Of a DNA stretch of 64,000 bases, positions 1-12,700 are shown one piece after another. The notes under the pieces were generated by a model. It saw only the letters and a program-made list of their open reading frames with translations. It ran no database searches and had not been told where the DNA came from. The DNA is taken from assembly GCA_013399695.1 (NCBI GenBank), contig VXAU01001254.1, positions 992,001 through 1,056,000 on the forward strand, written 5' to 3'. The stretch's first letter is position 1. Every line of letters begins with the position of its first letter. Both the position numbers and the translations under genes were made by a program. This DNA is from Formicarius rufipectus. Lineage: Eukaryota > Chordata > Aves > Passeriformes > Formicariidae.

Positions 1-2604
1 GAGCTTGGTGCCTTTGCTGTTCCTGTGAGTCAGGTAAGGCTGGTCCTAAAGCCAAGCTGTTGAGGACACCCCAGCTCTCTACCCCTAAACATGTGAAACT
101 GTTTCTGCTTTTCTCTTAATAGTACAAATTTGCCCTTGCTTCCTCCAATCCCACAAAAGCCCTAGACTGGAGCCTGTGGCTGGTGCAGACTACAAGGGAC
201 CCCAGTCATGCTCTGCCAGCATCAGTTCCCAGTCCCCAACACACAACTGCTTCTCTGCTATGTGCTTGCAGCAAGGCCCTGGCACTGGTATGTCCCTTCA
301 TCAAGGGAATTCTGGGCAGAATTCAGCTTAATCTTATTGTCACTGTTGGCAGAGGACATGGATGGGAACACATAATGGATGCCATCTGTGTCCTACTCAT
401 GGGACTCAGCTTGGCCAGGGTGACCTATGCTGCACCTTGCTCGTGTTGGGCTTGAAATGCCCTTGCAGGAGGCACTGGGGCTCAGAGTTGATGTGGGGAG
501 ATTATAGAGGGCACAGCAAGACATGCTGTTCTCCAGGGTACCCCTTGGTGGGCAGCCAAGCTTCAGCCTCATACTCCCGCACTTAGTGCAGGGAGTGCAC
601 TTAAGACTTAAAATTGCTTCCAGCCTCCAGCAAAATGATATAACCAAAGGAAATGGTTTCAATAAAAGGGGATTTTTTTTTTAAGGGCAGCAAGAGGCTA
701 GTTATTTGGCTGTTCAGCCTGTTTACTTTTTCCTCCTTTTTTTTTTCCTGTGCAAATGAGAAAGGGCCTTTGCTAACAAAGGTTATACGTAACCCTGGAG
801 CACAGCTTGGATCAGCATTCCTGTAACTCCATCTGAACCTGCTCATCTAAGAAAGTACCCCAGCCCTTCAGTGAGTGGGTAGCACTGCTCCCTTCCCCTG
901 GCACTGGCTGCCCCGGCCATCCCAGCAAGGCCAGAGGCCCCCAAGTTGTCCAGGCATCCTCCCCCTTCCTTTCCCTTAAAAGCAAAAATTTGGTGGTTAA
1001 ATGCCGGCAGGATCCTCGGCTTTTAAGAGCTTTCAGTACATCACAGCATGTCCTACCTGGTTTAATGCTCCCTGTGGTTTGTGTTGCAGTGAATTTGTTG
1101 AGGAGGACATTTGGAGAGGGGATTGCTTTCCTTCCTTTTCCTCCACAAAATTCACAGTATCAGAGCAAACCTCTTTGGGTAGCAGAGCTCAGACAGGGTG
1201 TGGACATTTCATAGTGATTTCTGTCTTTAATCTAACCCAGCAGGGAAGTCATTGCCAGCGGTGGTCCTGACTTCTCCGCTGCTATGTCTGTGTCATTACT
1301 GTGCCTGGCTTCTCACTAGGCTGGAGCCACCCTGCCAGAGTCACCAACACCTCTGTTTTAGCTGACAGTGACTTTCATTTGCATTTAGTACTTATAGCTC
1401 CCAAGTAAGCAACATCCCTAAAAAAGGAGGAAGTGGGAGGAGAGAGCTTCTTTCTTGATGCTCTTTAGTCCTTGGCTACTGGCCTGCCATTTGGGCTCAG
1501 TGCTGGCCCTGGACTGAGAAACCCATGAAATGCTGTGAGTTGCTAATGGAGGGCTTACCTTGTGGTAGTCTCTAGAGGGAATAAAGGAAAATGTGGAGTG
1601 TCAGCAGAAGAATGAGATCAGCTGGTTTTGATCCCTGTGCAGCAATCAGTCTGCTGATCCAGGCTGTAGTAGGGGGTAGTGAAACAGTAATTTTTTTTAA
1701 CACTTCATCTCCCTTGATTTTATTTCTCACTGTATTAGCAGTGCATTTATGCTCACCCCTGATATCAGCCACTATTTATCCCCCAATAAACTAAATCTCA
1801 GGTTCATGTCAGTGTAGTGGGCTGGGGGCTGAGGAAGGACTTTAGGATTTGGGAGGGTCTGCAATGCACCACCACCGTGCTGGTGTGTTGGGGCCTCAGG
1901 GAGATCAGCTGAATTGGGGAGCAAAACCAGTCAGAGGTTCCCCCATTCTTGGGTGCAGAGTGGTTTCTCTTTGCAGGCAAAGAAGGGGCTGTCACTGTCT
2001 GTAGAGACAGATGGGAACAGGGGTTTGTTTCCAAGGATAGTCAAAGCGTTTATTTTTCTCCCCCTCCCCCAGCTTCTACTCACTGCCTCCATCCTAATAC
2101 AGTAATTTTCCAGAAACTCTGTGCGAGATGCAGCATCCTTACCAGGGACAAGCAAAGTGCCAGCCAGCAAACAAGCAAGTCTGAAAAGCCTCCTTCAAGC
2201 GAGACATCACTTCCAAGACATACTTGAAAACACTTTTTTTTTTTTTTTCCCCTTCAATGGAAGTCTATTTAATCCTCCAGCTGGTAAACAACCCAATCTG
2301 TGGTGCACAGCGAGCTCTGGAAGGAAACCTCCTGATCACTGAAGGTCTATTTTGTTCCACTGGAAGGGGAAACTCAACAGCTTCCCATGGGCTGCAAGGG
2401 ATGGGGCCAATGGCTCCATAGCATGGAATACCCACAGCACAGGCAAAGTGCCCACCATGCTCCGAAGGCAGGAGCAAGCAGAGCTGACAGTGGCACTTGG
2501 AGGAAGGAGCCAGCTGGCCATTAACTACGAAAGCATGTTGGACTGTGGCAAAGCTCAACACTGCAGGAAGGGAAGGTACTCTCTCTTCTATACTAGGGGG
2601 CATC

Positions 2605-2890
2605 TCTGTATTTATGTAATAAATATGATGCTGCACACATGTGTATATGTAAACATAGATAAGCCAAATGCCTATTAAATATTGTAATAATTTACCAATA
2701 TAATCACTTTATAGATAATATGTAGATATAATAATAAATGTTCTTTAATTATTCTTATAATACATATATTACATGCAATGCATGTATTATCACCTGGATA
2801 TTATCACCTGGAATGATAAATATTTGAAGTATTTGCAATAATTCTATCATACATTGTAATATAATCATTATTTACATTGGATATGTGTGC
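2605..2890. repeat. AT-rich block with palindrome and short tandem duplication
   Basis: About 280 bp of strongly AT-rich sequence. It contains a near-perfect 17-nt palindrome at 2770-2786 (TACATGCA-A-TGCATGTA) and, right after it, a 14-bp unit TATTATCACCTGGA duplicated in tandem at 2785-2812. There is no coding potential. Confidence 0.7.
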
Positions 2891-4422
2891 ACACATGAAC
2901 ATACCAAAGTGAGGCTGTTCTTGGGATTTTTTGCATTCCTGGTGCTCTGAGAGCTTCCCAGTAGCTCCCAAGCCAAACTCCAGGACGAACCTGACTCCTT
3001 CAGAGTTGCTTGGCCCCAAGATCTGTCACCTGTCTGAGGCCAGGATGGGAACCCCCACAGAACCTGCTGCCTTTCAGAGGGCTGGGGGACATTAGTACCA
3101 GGGTCCTTCCTTCAGGATGCCAGGACTGGCATTTACCCCCAGGCACACTCATTCTGCACTCGCCCCATCTTGGCTCTGTGACACAGGCACTCTGTGACTC
3201 ACAAGTCTAAATGCCACTTCATATGGCAATGGCCATGCTTTGTTGCTTAAGTTATTAATTTTTAATATGCACTTGATGAGGGAGATTAGGAAGGGAGGGT
3301 TTAAACAGAGTTTGCAGGGTTATTCCTTCCCTGAGGCTGAGCCATGTGCAATCATGTTGTTTAACTTGGATTTTTCTGTTTATCTTTGGGCTTCCTTTGC
3401 AAAGCTGGGGTGACTCTGGCAGTGCTGCCATGAGAGCCCTCCCTCTGCCAGCCTGGTCCTCCTGCCCCAACCCCCCTCCTTTCAGCAGGGTCTGTGCTTT
3501 GGTAGCTGCAAACATCCTCACTTGGCTTTGCTGTGGGACCATCCCCTCCCTGTCCACAGCCCAGCTGCTCTCAGCCAGGCATCAGGTGTAGGAGGTCAGT
3601 GGAGAGTAACCCCTGGGCACCAGCTCCACAGGGAAGGTTTATTTCCTTGCAGGAATACCAGGTTGGGTTCGTTTTTTTATGGCAGTGTATTAAGGGCACC
3701 AAAAAGAAGTCAATGTACAGGTAGCAATGGCCCTGCTGCCCTTGAGGGTTAACCCTTTGCCCCTTCTCCAGGTGGCAGCAGTTGAGCTCATTCCTGGTGG
3801 GATTATTGGTTCTGTTTTCACCTTGCTGCTCTTGGAGCTGCCTGAAAAGTCTTCACATCCACTTACAATCATAATCCTGGCCTAAGAATGGTACAAAACA
3901 TGTAGTCCCACAGGCCAGCTGCACCAAAGCCCCACTGCCACTAAGATAGACACATCTCACAGGGCTTCATGTTGGACACATCTGAGATCCCAGAGGTGCA
4001 TTTGTGCCCTTTATCATCAAACCACTGTCTTCCTTCTGGGAATATTCCCCTGCTCCATGTTTCTGGAGGGCAGACCCTGGGCATTGCCTTGTATTTCATG
4101 CCCTTGTTGCACATCAGGTGCCGCAACATTCCCACTTCCAAGCAGAGGTTTAACCAAATCCAATTCCACTTCAGAGCTCGTCGAGGTCTCCATGGTATTT
4201 TCTCCTCTAAAAAGAAAAAGGAACGTAGTGGAGCAGTTTTAAATGCCAAAAACAATCAGGATCCCTTAGAGAAACTGTTCCTAGCACACGTACAGGGAAT
4301 TACACACCGCCTGTAGTTGGGATGACCGGTCACACGGGGTCCTCCTAGCTCCGTCCTGCTCCTGTTCTCCAGCGCTTTCGGTGGGACCGGGGAGGGGTCG
4401 GACCGCGCCTGCTGGGAGGGCT

Positions 4423-4607
4423 GCAGCATCCCAATCCTGGCCTCTCCATCCCAACCTGATCCCGCAGCATCCCAACCTGACCCCGCAGCATCCCAATCCT
4501 GGCCTCCCAGCATCCCAACCTGACCCGGCAGCATCCCGGCCCCGCGGTATCCCGATCCCAGTTCAGCAGCATCCCGACCCCAGCCGGAGCGTCCCAATCC
4601 CGGTTGT
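4423..4607. repeat. GC-rich minisatellite, about nine diverged units
   Basis: A tandem array of roughly 16-25-nt units built on a core like GCAGCATCCCAACCTGACCC. Units alternate between 'CAACCTGACC' and 'CAATCCTGGCC' versions and diverge toward the high-coordinate end (GCGGTATCCCGATCC, GCAGCATCCCGACCC, GCGTCCCAATCCC). The array sits in a CpG-rich block (about 4320-4640) that otherwise stands alone in CpG-poor DNA. It generates repetitive open frames on both strands (Gly-Met-Leu-rich on minus, His-Pro-Asn-rich on plus) that I do not regard as genes. Confidence 0.8.
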
Positions 4608-4927
4608 TCGGCACGGGCAGAGCGTTTCCAGGCCCGGAAATCTCCAGACTGGGGTGAAGGTATTCACTTCAGAAATACAAAGTGTCCCTTTTCTGTTTGC
4701 ACGGGAAGGTTTTGCTTTGGAAAGTGAGATTTAGGCAGTAAGGAGGTCAAGGGTACGACCTAAGAGGGTTGGATTGTGGATCTTGGTTATTGCCCTTCCC
4801 TCACTTTCACAGCAAAGAGAGCCCAAAGGCAGGTGTTGCCTAAACACCCAGAGATAGCACAGTAGGGCCTGTCCCTGCCACTCATTGTGCCATCAGCTCT
4901 TTGCAGGTACCTACCAGGAACAGTATT

Positions 4928-5006
4928 TAGGAAAAAAAAAAATAAAAATCCCCCAAACCAAAAACAACTACAACAAACCAAACAAAGAAACCAATCCAAA
5001 AATCCA
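4928..5006. repeat. A/C-rich simple tract
   Basis: An A-run followed by a mix of CAAA, CCAAA and ACAAC words with very few G or T. It is the same type of tract as at 30480-30530 and 38.6-40.1 kb. Confidence 0.6.
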
Positions 5007-5859
5007 TCCCTGTGTCACTCTGCATCTGACCCCAAATTATGATTCATGACCAAAAGTGAAGAATAGATTTTGTGGAGACTTGAACAATTACTTTTCCAAG
5101 CAGAGGCAGTGCTAAGAGGGGAACATGAGACTCCTGAGAAAGCAGGAGGAACGCGCTCCAAGCCTGAATGCTGCCGATGAAATTTGTTGCATCATATAAT
5201 CTGCTTTTGTGCTTTGTGTTTCAGCTAGACAGGGAGATACTGAGATAGCACGAGAAAGGCCATTTCTGCAAGATCTCAAGTCCAGATTGGGAGAATCAGT
5301 CAGACTGCCAGGATCACCAGCAGTTTCATTTACATTTCTTTTTCATTGCTTTGCTAAACCCAGTCTCCAAACAGAGCAAGCAGGGAGGGAGTGTCAGCAT
5401 ATAAGTGCCAATCAGAGGCAGAGAGCAAAAAGGTTAGGGTAACAGCTGAAAGTTGTTAGATGGAAACATTGTTTTTGAAAGAGCCTGTGAGCACTATGGT
5501 TTTATAAAACCTCCCATTGTATTGCACTAATAAGTCAAGTGTATGCAGTGGAGCCAGCACACACACTCCACAGCATCTATTACCAGTGTGTTTATTTACA
5601 AAGGCAGTCACTGAGCCAAAGCTGAACAGAAAAAAGGGAAGACTGAAATACAGTTTTGAAGAAATACTGCTCCTTGGACTGCTTTTAATTTAAAATCCTA
5701 GGGCTAGGTTTGTCATCTTCTTTTATGTTCTCCTTTTTTTCTTCAAGGAATGATTGTCCAAAGGCAGTCAGAAAAAGGGTTGTTTCCCTCTAGGTGTCTC
5801 TCTCCCCGCTTTCATCCTCAATTTTTTTTCTCATATGCACACACGCACATGTACACACA

Positions 5860-5860
5860 N
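5860..5860. other. Ambiguous base (N) at the end of a CA-rich run
   Basis: A single N directly after a short ACAC-rich run (5839-5859). It probably reflects uncertain microsatellite length. Confidence 0.95.
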
Positions 5861-6384
5861 CTCCTGGGTGCCCCAGTACAATGCTGTGGGAAGCACTGCT
5901 CACACGCAGGAGCAGCACGTGGTGGCAGGGGAAGAGAAGCCAGTGCACCAGCAGGCTCCTGCCTGACCAGTGAGGCCACGGACAGGACACTGTGGATGAT
6001 GAGCAGACACCTGTACCTGTGCTGTACATATGGCTTTACAAAACAGTTATCACCAGCTGTTTAAAAAAAGCAAAACAGATGTAGGGCCCAGATTTGACCA
6101 GAAATCCGAAGACATGCCCACACACAGGTACGGAGTGCCCTGGTATTGCAGTCAGGAAGAAGTACTGTTGACCTGATGCAAACCTCTCCTCTCTCTCTTC
6201 AGAGCATTTTGTATTCAAACTGAGAGCATGTGGAAAGAGGGGAACATATTGTCAGGGAGAAATGTGTGGTTACAATAACACACCTCTGCCTTCCCCAGCA
6301 GTGGGGGATGGTTGGGGAAGTGGGACAAGGATTGAGAACAAGGAAAAAGATAAGCTGGGAGCAATTTTAAACAAAAGGGAAAAG

Positions 6385-6854
6385 TTACATTAAATTATTG
6401 CTTTATTTCTGGTTCTATGCAAGTCTCTGACACACTCCACTCTGACCCCTGAGACATCATGTCTGGCCCTAAACAGCCCAGTAAGGAGGAGAAAGACCTG
6501 GAGGGATCCTGCCCAAAAAAGTAGCCTTCCCAAGACTTGGATCTACAGAGGAGTCTCTTAGTTAAAAAAAGTCCCCAACCAGTCCTCCCACCCAGCAGTG
6601 TTCAGTCCCACCACCATTCCCTGTAGATACTGAAGGGTGGAGGGAAAGGGAAGGAAAAGCTTCAGCCCCAGTGTTTTGAGACGTGTCCTCCCTCCAGACC
6701 AGGCATGAACAAGGCATCAGCATGTGGAGCAGACCCTAACAAGAGGGCACAGAGAAGAAGTCAACCAATAGATGAGCACAAGGTGGAAGGAGAGGAATTG
6801 TGGCAAGATGAGAGTTATCCAGCTCTCCCCCTCCTCTCCCCACCAACCCCTGCC
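6385..6854 (-). other. CHST13: Probable CHST13 3' untranslated region
   Basis: This is the sequence after the stop codon, running to just beyond the first canonical poly(A) signal on the minus strand. It would give a short 3' UTR of about 450-470 nt. Nothing coding is seen in it. The extent is inferred; a longer UTR using a more distal signal is possible. Confidence 0.5.
6402..6407 (-). promoter_or_regulatory. Putative polyadenylation signal AATAAA
   Basis: The plus strand reads TTTATT here, which is AATAAA on the minus strand, about 450 nt past the CHST13 stop codon. The minus-strand sequence just beyond is T-rich, as expected for a downstream element. No transcript data support it. Confidence 0.5.
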
Positions 6855-7700
6855 TCATCGGATGCGGAGATATGAGGGAATGGAGTAATTGAAGAGCAAG
6901 TAGTCCATTTTATATAAATTAAAGAGTCTCCTTTGGTAGAAGGGGCTAATGTTCTGGAAGAACTGTGCTGTCATGTCATCCGTCGTCCTGGTGGTCTTGG
7001 ATGAAGCTGGGAACTTGACACTCGTGTCAGCCCCAATCAGCTGGAGGATGTAGTTGGCATCTTCAGCCAAGGTCTCATACTTGCCCACCACGTCGTAGTG
7101 GATGATGCAGGGGTGGCAGAGCGAGTGCACCCGCTCCCAATGCTCATTGAAGGGCTCCTCCTGCTGCGTCCTTGGATCCAGCAGGTAGTAGACAAACTCC
7201 TCAAAGCGCACGTCATCCCCGCGCTCCAGGGCCTTGTCACTGGGCTCCTGCCGGTGCCGCCGGATGATCTTGGTCCCGTAGCGCTTGTGGAAGGCCGTGT
7301 TATAGCTGAGGGTGAACTTGTTGCGGTACGCTGAGACCAGGCGCTCAAAGGGCTCCCGCACGAAGATGAACTTGAGGTAGCTGCGCAGGCGGTAGTTGAT
7401 CTCGGGGATGCTGTACTCAGAGAGGGTGCGCAGGTTGGATGCGACGTGGGCCTCATGGGCAGGGATTTTCAGTGGGTCCTGGTACTTGCCTTGCCCTGTC
7501 AGGACCATCATCACCCGTTTCCAGTTAGTACAGGCCACTTTGGGCACATAGCAGTAGAGCAGCCCGTGTGTGTCATCCACCACCAAATGGCGCAAGTCCT
7601 CCTGCTGCAGGAGACGCCGCTTGCGGGTGTAACGGTTGCAGACATTACTCAACATCTCCCGTCTCTGATGGTGAACCGCCTGCAGTGTGGACTGCTCAAA
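6855..7700 (-). CDS. CHST13: CHST13 coding exon 3 (catalytic domain and stop)
   Basis: This terminal coding exon encodes residues 52-332 and the stop codon. The acceptor is a T-rich tract ending TTTTCACCAG, directly followed by TTTGAGCAG (Phe-Glu-Gln). The open frame continues 18 nt into the intron (MVFFHQ), and that part is not coding. The exon carries all of the sulfotransferase-family-2 catalytic domain: the PAPS 5'-phosphosulfate loop with Lys105, the 3'-phosphate loop with Arg166 and Ser174, and a Cys-rich SLCHPC segment at 244-249. Its C-terminus is typical of chondroitin 4-O-sulfotransferases. Both N-glycosylation sequons lie near the end. No frameshift or premature stop is present, so this looks like a working gene. 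Several long open frames on the opposite strand or in other phases here are shadows of this exon. Confidence 0.96.
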   Translation of the reverse strand, partial: FEQSTLQAVHHQRREMLSNVCNRYTRKRRLLQQEDLRHLVVDDTHGLLYCYVPKVACTNWKRVMMVLTGQGKYQDPLKIPAHEAHVASNLRTLSEYSIPEINYRLRSYLKFIFVREPFERLVSAYRNKFTLSYNTAFHKRYGTKIIRRHRQEPSDKALERGDDVRFEEFVYYLLDPRTQQEEPFNEHWERVHSLCHPCIIHYDVVGKYETLAEDANYILQLIGADTSVKFPASSKTTRTTDDMTAQFFQNISPFYQRRLFNLYKMDYLLFNYSIPSYLRIR

Positions 7701-9725
7701 CTGGTGAAAAAAAACCAACAGAGATGGTCACTGCCTTGCCCAAGAAAATTGTGGCCTAAACACAACACTTGCCCCACAATTGTCCCCATTCCCTCCCCTT
7801 TCCTGGGTTTAGCAGTCACCCATGTAGGATGTTTGGGGACAGCATTGACTTTGAACACAACTTGATTTGGTGCATTTAAACCTTGGACAGGCTAGGGGCA
7901 AAGAGTGTGAAGAGAAGCTGGGTGAAGAGACAGGCAGTGGAGAGAGGGTCAGTAATGGGGTATTCTTTTAAAACATCCCCCCCCACACACACACTGTGCT
8001 AATGTGTTCTCTCTTACCCCACTCCAAGGGACAATGCATGGCCCCAGGGGCAGACTGTGCAGGGCCCTTGCTGCTGCTATGGAGTATGGCTGTGTCACAT
8101 TGACACTCAGACCAGTGGGCTCACTGCAAACACCCCAGCCAAGAGTGGCACACACGTTCAGGTGTACATGATGGAAACGGTGTGGGTGTGCTGCCAAGGG
8201 AAGGCAAAGGGAAATGGTCTTTAATGGTGACAGTCCAAGCCTGGGGAACAGGCAAGGAGCCGGAGGTGAGGTGGGGTGGCAGGGCATGATGGAGGACCAA
8301 GGGGTGCTGTAGGTGGTGCTGGGGCCTTTCCTGAAGTCTTTGGATTCCTTCTCCTGAGGGAGAAGGTCCATACAGACCAGACCAATGCCTCAGCTGTGGT
8401 CACAGTTTCCTTTGGCTTCAGGGATGAGGAATTGACACATGGTCGTTTATCCCTTTTGACTCTTACATCAAGGCCTGGTGCACTGGCTTCCCAGAGCCCA
8501 AAGCCCCCTAACCCCTGCCCCAACTGAAACTCCCCTTTAGATCTGGGGTTACGACCTTTCCTGTCGTGGTTTTCATCAGAAATCCCAAAATTTCATTAAA
8601 TCATCTGGGGAATGAAACCATTTTGAGGAAGTCAGAAGGGGAAGGTCCCCTGCTCCTCCTGCCCACTGATTCCCCATTTTGCTCACAAGGGTTGGGAGGT
8701 TTTGTGTTCGTCATTGCTGGGAACATCCTACAGCCCTGTCTGGGAGATAACCACTAATTGCTCCACTGTGTGCCTGCCAGCCCAGGGTCACTCAGATCCC
8801 ACGGGGCTCCTGCTCTGATGCCATGCAATTCCTGCCATGTTGCAAGACAACGGTGAGTCCCTCTTTGGGGTTGTGGAGACAGTTCTGTCAATGTCGCAAG
8901 GTGCCACGGCAAAGAGCTCTGCCACCCACAGAGACGTGGCAACCTCTCTGATGAGAACAAGGGCAGGCCACGTCCTTGTGCCCACATCCTTGCTGCTGAC
9001 AGCTGTCACTGCCTAGGCACACCAAAGGACACCCTTTGCCAAGACTCAGGTGTACCCTCACTGCTTCCTGAGGGACCATAAGTTGTTTTGGGAAGCACCA
9101 GAGCCTGGGAGAGGCAGTGTTGTGAGGGTTTGGAAAACTCCTGCCAGGAGTTGGGATACTGAGATAAACTGCCCTGTCCATGAATGATCCAGTAGACTTG
9201 TCCTGTTCAGGGAGGCAAAAAGCTCCTCCTGCAAGGGATGAACCACATTCAGACCATTTTGGATCTCATTTCCACAATAGAAATAACCTTGTCCAGATCC
9301 CTTAGCAAGAACTTTCTCCAAGAACCTGCATGGACAGTAACCTGAGACAGGGGCAGGACAAGCATCCCATTCCTGCTCCTTCCAATAGGGAGATGACAAG
9401 GGAAAATACTCAGATAGAGAAAATGCAGGTGAACAGATGCAAACTGCCACCAAGATATGACTCTGACATTTTTTGCTACATGTCTATGAAGAAAATATAG
9501 TACCTGGGGAGATGATAACCATAGCTGAAGAGGTATTCTTATGGTACAACACCTTGTGACACAGCCAAAACTTTTCATGGAAATTTCTTTTGTTTAGAGC
9601 CTCCCTGTCACCTTTTAAAATTGGAAACCCTTTTTGTAAGGGCTTAACAAAAAGAGGCATTTTAATAACGTGATTCTTTTTCAGGTGTTTTTCCCTGCAC
9701 TTGCATAATTCAAAATTATTGGACC

Positions 9726-9758
<33 letters not shown>

Positions 9759-12700
9759 CTGTCTGCAGGCATGGCAACAAATAAATGTGACCACTTTTCA
9801 ACAGCTACCCACTGGAATAAGTGCATGTCTTGCAGTTATTTCAGAGCAAAATTGCTCCCTTCATTTCCTTCTCTTTAAAAGCCAGGGGAATTAAGTATCA
9901 CTTTTAAGAAGGTAACACCACAACATCCCAGCAGTATTAAAGTTTGCTGGCATCATGGCTAAGGAAGTCCGTATTTGCCATTTTTCAGACAGCAAAAGTA
10001 CTTTGGCTGCTTATAGACATAAAAGCATCAACCTTGACAGTAAAACAAAGCTCTGGCTGCACTGGGCACTGCTATGGGCAATGGGGAGGCACCAGGGATA
10101 GCAGCCCACTGAAGAACCACCAACATTGCCCTCAGCCCTTGGGGGCTGCCAATTATGACAGACCCATGCACATGGGGAGATGAAGGGCACATTTGGTGGC
10201 TGGGGCACATGGTGTGCCCAGCCCCTTGCATCAGTTGGAAAGTGGTTTCCTGTAGGACTTCCTGCAGGGAAGCTGTGGGTGAGGATCCCTCTGCAATGGA
10301 AAGTGTGGCTGCATGAGGGGAAAACTGCCCCCCTGGGGGAGAAATGCAGAAGAAGGAAACACCTTTTGCAGCTTCAACTACAAACTCCACTGTGAAGGGC
10401 AAGCAAAACACTTTGCCTGATTCTGGGTCATGGATGCCAGCTGGGCTGCACACACCACAGGCTAGCAAGGGCAAGTGCTCTGTGCTTCAACAAGTGACTG
10501 TTCTGCTGCAGACCCTTGCACAGTAAGGGACCCACCAAGCCCACCTAGAGGGGAGCAATCTCCGCCCACGCTGCTAATTTTTCAGCAGATGTAGCCAGCA
10601 CACCTCAGAGTGATGAAGACGCCTGACATGTCACAGGATCGTAAATCCCTCATGGCTGAGTCCAGCTTTATACAGGTAAATATATATATATATATGCACA
10701 AATATATATACACACATATACATATGTGCATGTGTACATATGCAGCACTCAACACAGAAATATCTATCAATTACTAGCTCAGAAAGGGCACCAATGATGC
10801 TATGATGGCCCAGAGTTGGCTTTGAAATCCTCAGATGGTGAAATCTCCTGGGCTCAGCCCACTGGTAATTAAACCACTTGACCAAGTACCAACAATGGCC
10901 ATAAGTGGTTTGTATCAACAGTTACTCCCCAAAGCACTGTGGTTTTGTCTTTTGGACACAGCCAGAGGTTCAGATGGAAGGACCTTGGGGGTGGTTGGAG
11001 ATGGACCAATGTCCCATATACCAGAGGGGTGAAAGAAAGGGTCAGTGCCCAGCATTCCACTCCATCTTCACCCTATGACCTCCATCCCCCTGTCCCCTTA
11101 CCTGGTAATTGTCATACAAGGCCTGGAGTGGGCTGCGACCGGCCTTCCCCTCCCAGGTGGATCTCATGACCCCATCTTCTGAGGCTGGAAAAGGAGTGAG
11201 AAAAATCAGAGGGGCTGGAAGGGTCTGCTTCCTTCACCTTCTCTGGAGATGCTCAGGTTGGGATAAGGCAACATTCCCCGAGTAGAGGCAAATCCATCTG
11301 GCTCTGGAAGTGATGCTCAAGCAATGCTTGTCCCTCCCTCTTACATTTCAGCAAAATCTTCAGAGGATTCAAAAGATCCAGCCCTAATCTTTAACAAATA
11401 AAAGACCATAAGTAAAGGTAACATCTTGTTACAATTTCAAGAGTAACTGGGAACAGTTTGATCCATAGGCATTTGGGAAATGCCACTGTTTGCAGGCTGC
11501 ATTGTTGAGGGAATGACCCAGGAGACAGGTCCTCAACCAGCATTACCATGGCCCCATGAGGGATGAGATGGCATCTGTGTTTGGCAGAAGTAAGGGGGAA
11601 GATCCAACACCAGCAGCTCTGTGCTGAGTCCCCACAGTCTCAGAGTTTGCACTTTCAGACTCAGAGACATGGACAGTAATAGACAAACTGGTCAGGTGCT
11701 TTGTCTGACTGGCAAATCAATTTAAGTTCTTAATTGCTGTTTTATTTTTTAATTCCCTTCTAAACCAGCACAATCTCCTCTGGTGTTTGAAGCTGAAGAC
11801 AGCCACTCAAGCAGTTGTTGCCTCTTCCCTGCCCTGCAGATTGTCTGGTTTCATTTCAGAGGTCCATCTGCAGCTGCACCAAACCCAAGGGTGGATCTGG
11901 TCAGTCACAAATCTGTAACTGGACGCCCAGTTGGTGACAGCTGCTCAAGTTCTCATGCTCATAAATTATGAAGAGATGCAACCACCTTCCAGATTATGAA
12001 GCATCTGCTTCAGCTGCCATCCCTTGGCCCCAGGGACCTGCTTCCAGCACAGTGTGGGCAGAACCATGCAGCCTGGATATCCCAAACCTGAGGCAGGGAG
12101 CCACCCACGGCTGGGGCACAGGTTCTTGCTTGCAGTAATACCTGCAAGCAGCTGTCCCACTGCTCACCCACCCTTTGCTTCTTGTCTCTGACCATTCCTG
12201 TTGGTGGCTTCCATGGAAGAAATCACATCATGAGTTTTAAAATGGAAGATGATGTTATTTCTGAGAAGGATTATAGGAACCATTGGTCAGGAGACTGTGG
12301 CCTGGAAGGCTCTTCCACTTCTCCAAGTTCCTAGGAAAAGCATGCACCACAAGCCATTTCTGGCAACATGAAGGTTTCTAACAGAGGCTTTTTGCAAGAC
12401 AGTTTGATGCTCTGGATCTTTTCATTCACTGACCATCACCAAACAGAGCCAAATTTGTTATACAAGCCCCAGATGGCATCCATATAACCAAAATAACCAG
12501 AAGGAAAAATACAGATCCTATTTCAATTTTCTTGTATTTTGCTTAAATGAAAACTGCCCCAAAGCACAAAGTCACCAGCGCCTAAGCTAAACATCATTCA
12601 TTCCTGGAGCTGTAATTAGGAGGAAGTGACTGCCTGACCTCACAAGATTTCATCAGCAGTGCCTGAACGCTTGAGCGTCCATGGGAAATGACACTTCCTG

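Larger units (their letters stand above)
1..6384. other. Intergenic sequence downstream of CHST13
   Basis: No protein family is recognised in any frame. The stretch holds an AT-rich block (about 2605-2890), a CpG-rich minisatellite block (about 4320-4640) and an A/C-rich tract (4928-5006). Plus-strand AATAAA words occur near 1580, 1786 and 2619, so part of it could be the 3' end of a plus-strand neighbour converging on CHST13, but no terminal coding exon was found to confirm this. Confidence 0.6.
7701..11101 (-). other. CHST13: CHST13 intron 2
   Basis: A 3.4-kb intron with GT-AG ends (donor GTAAGG, acceptor TTTTCACCAG). It holds a short C/CA run near 7977-7999, a seven-unit GACA microsatellite at 9731-9758 and an alternating TA/CA tract at 10681-10742. 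I see no nested gene, and the open frames in it have no recognisable domain. Confidence 0.88.

Noticed and set aside
1..33. Possible exon end at the left edge (CAG followed by GTAAGG)
   Set aside because: A single donor-like match with only 11 codons visible and no recognisable peptide. It could be a real exon edge, but this cannot be judged from the window.
4256..4734. Repetitive Gly/Trp/Asp (minus) and His/Pro/Asn (plus) open frames
   Set aside because: Products of the minisatellite periodicity; no start context or flanking gene structure.
7037..7456. 139-codon minus-strand frame inside exon 3
   Set aside because: It is a shifted-frame shadow of the CHST13 catalytic domain, Ser/Thr-rich without family features.
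7098..7865. Plus-strand open frames opposite exon 3
   Set aside because: Antisense shadows of a strongly coding exon.
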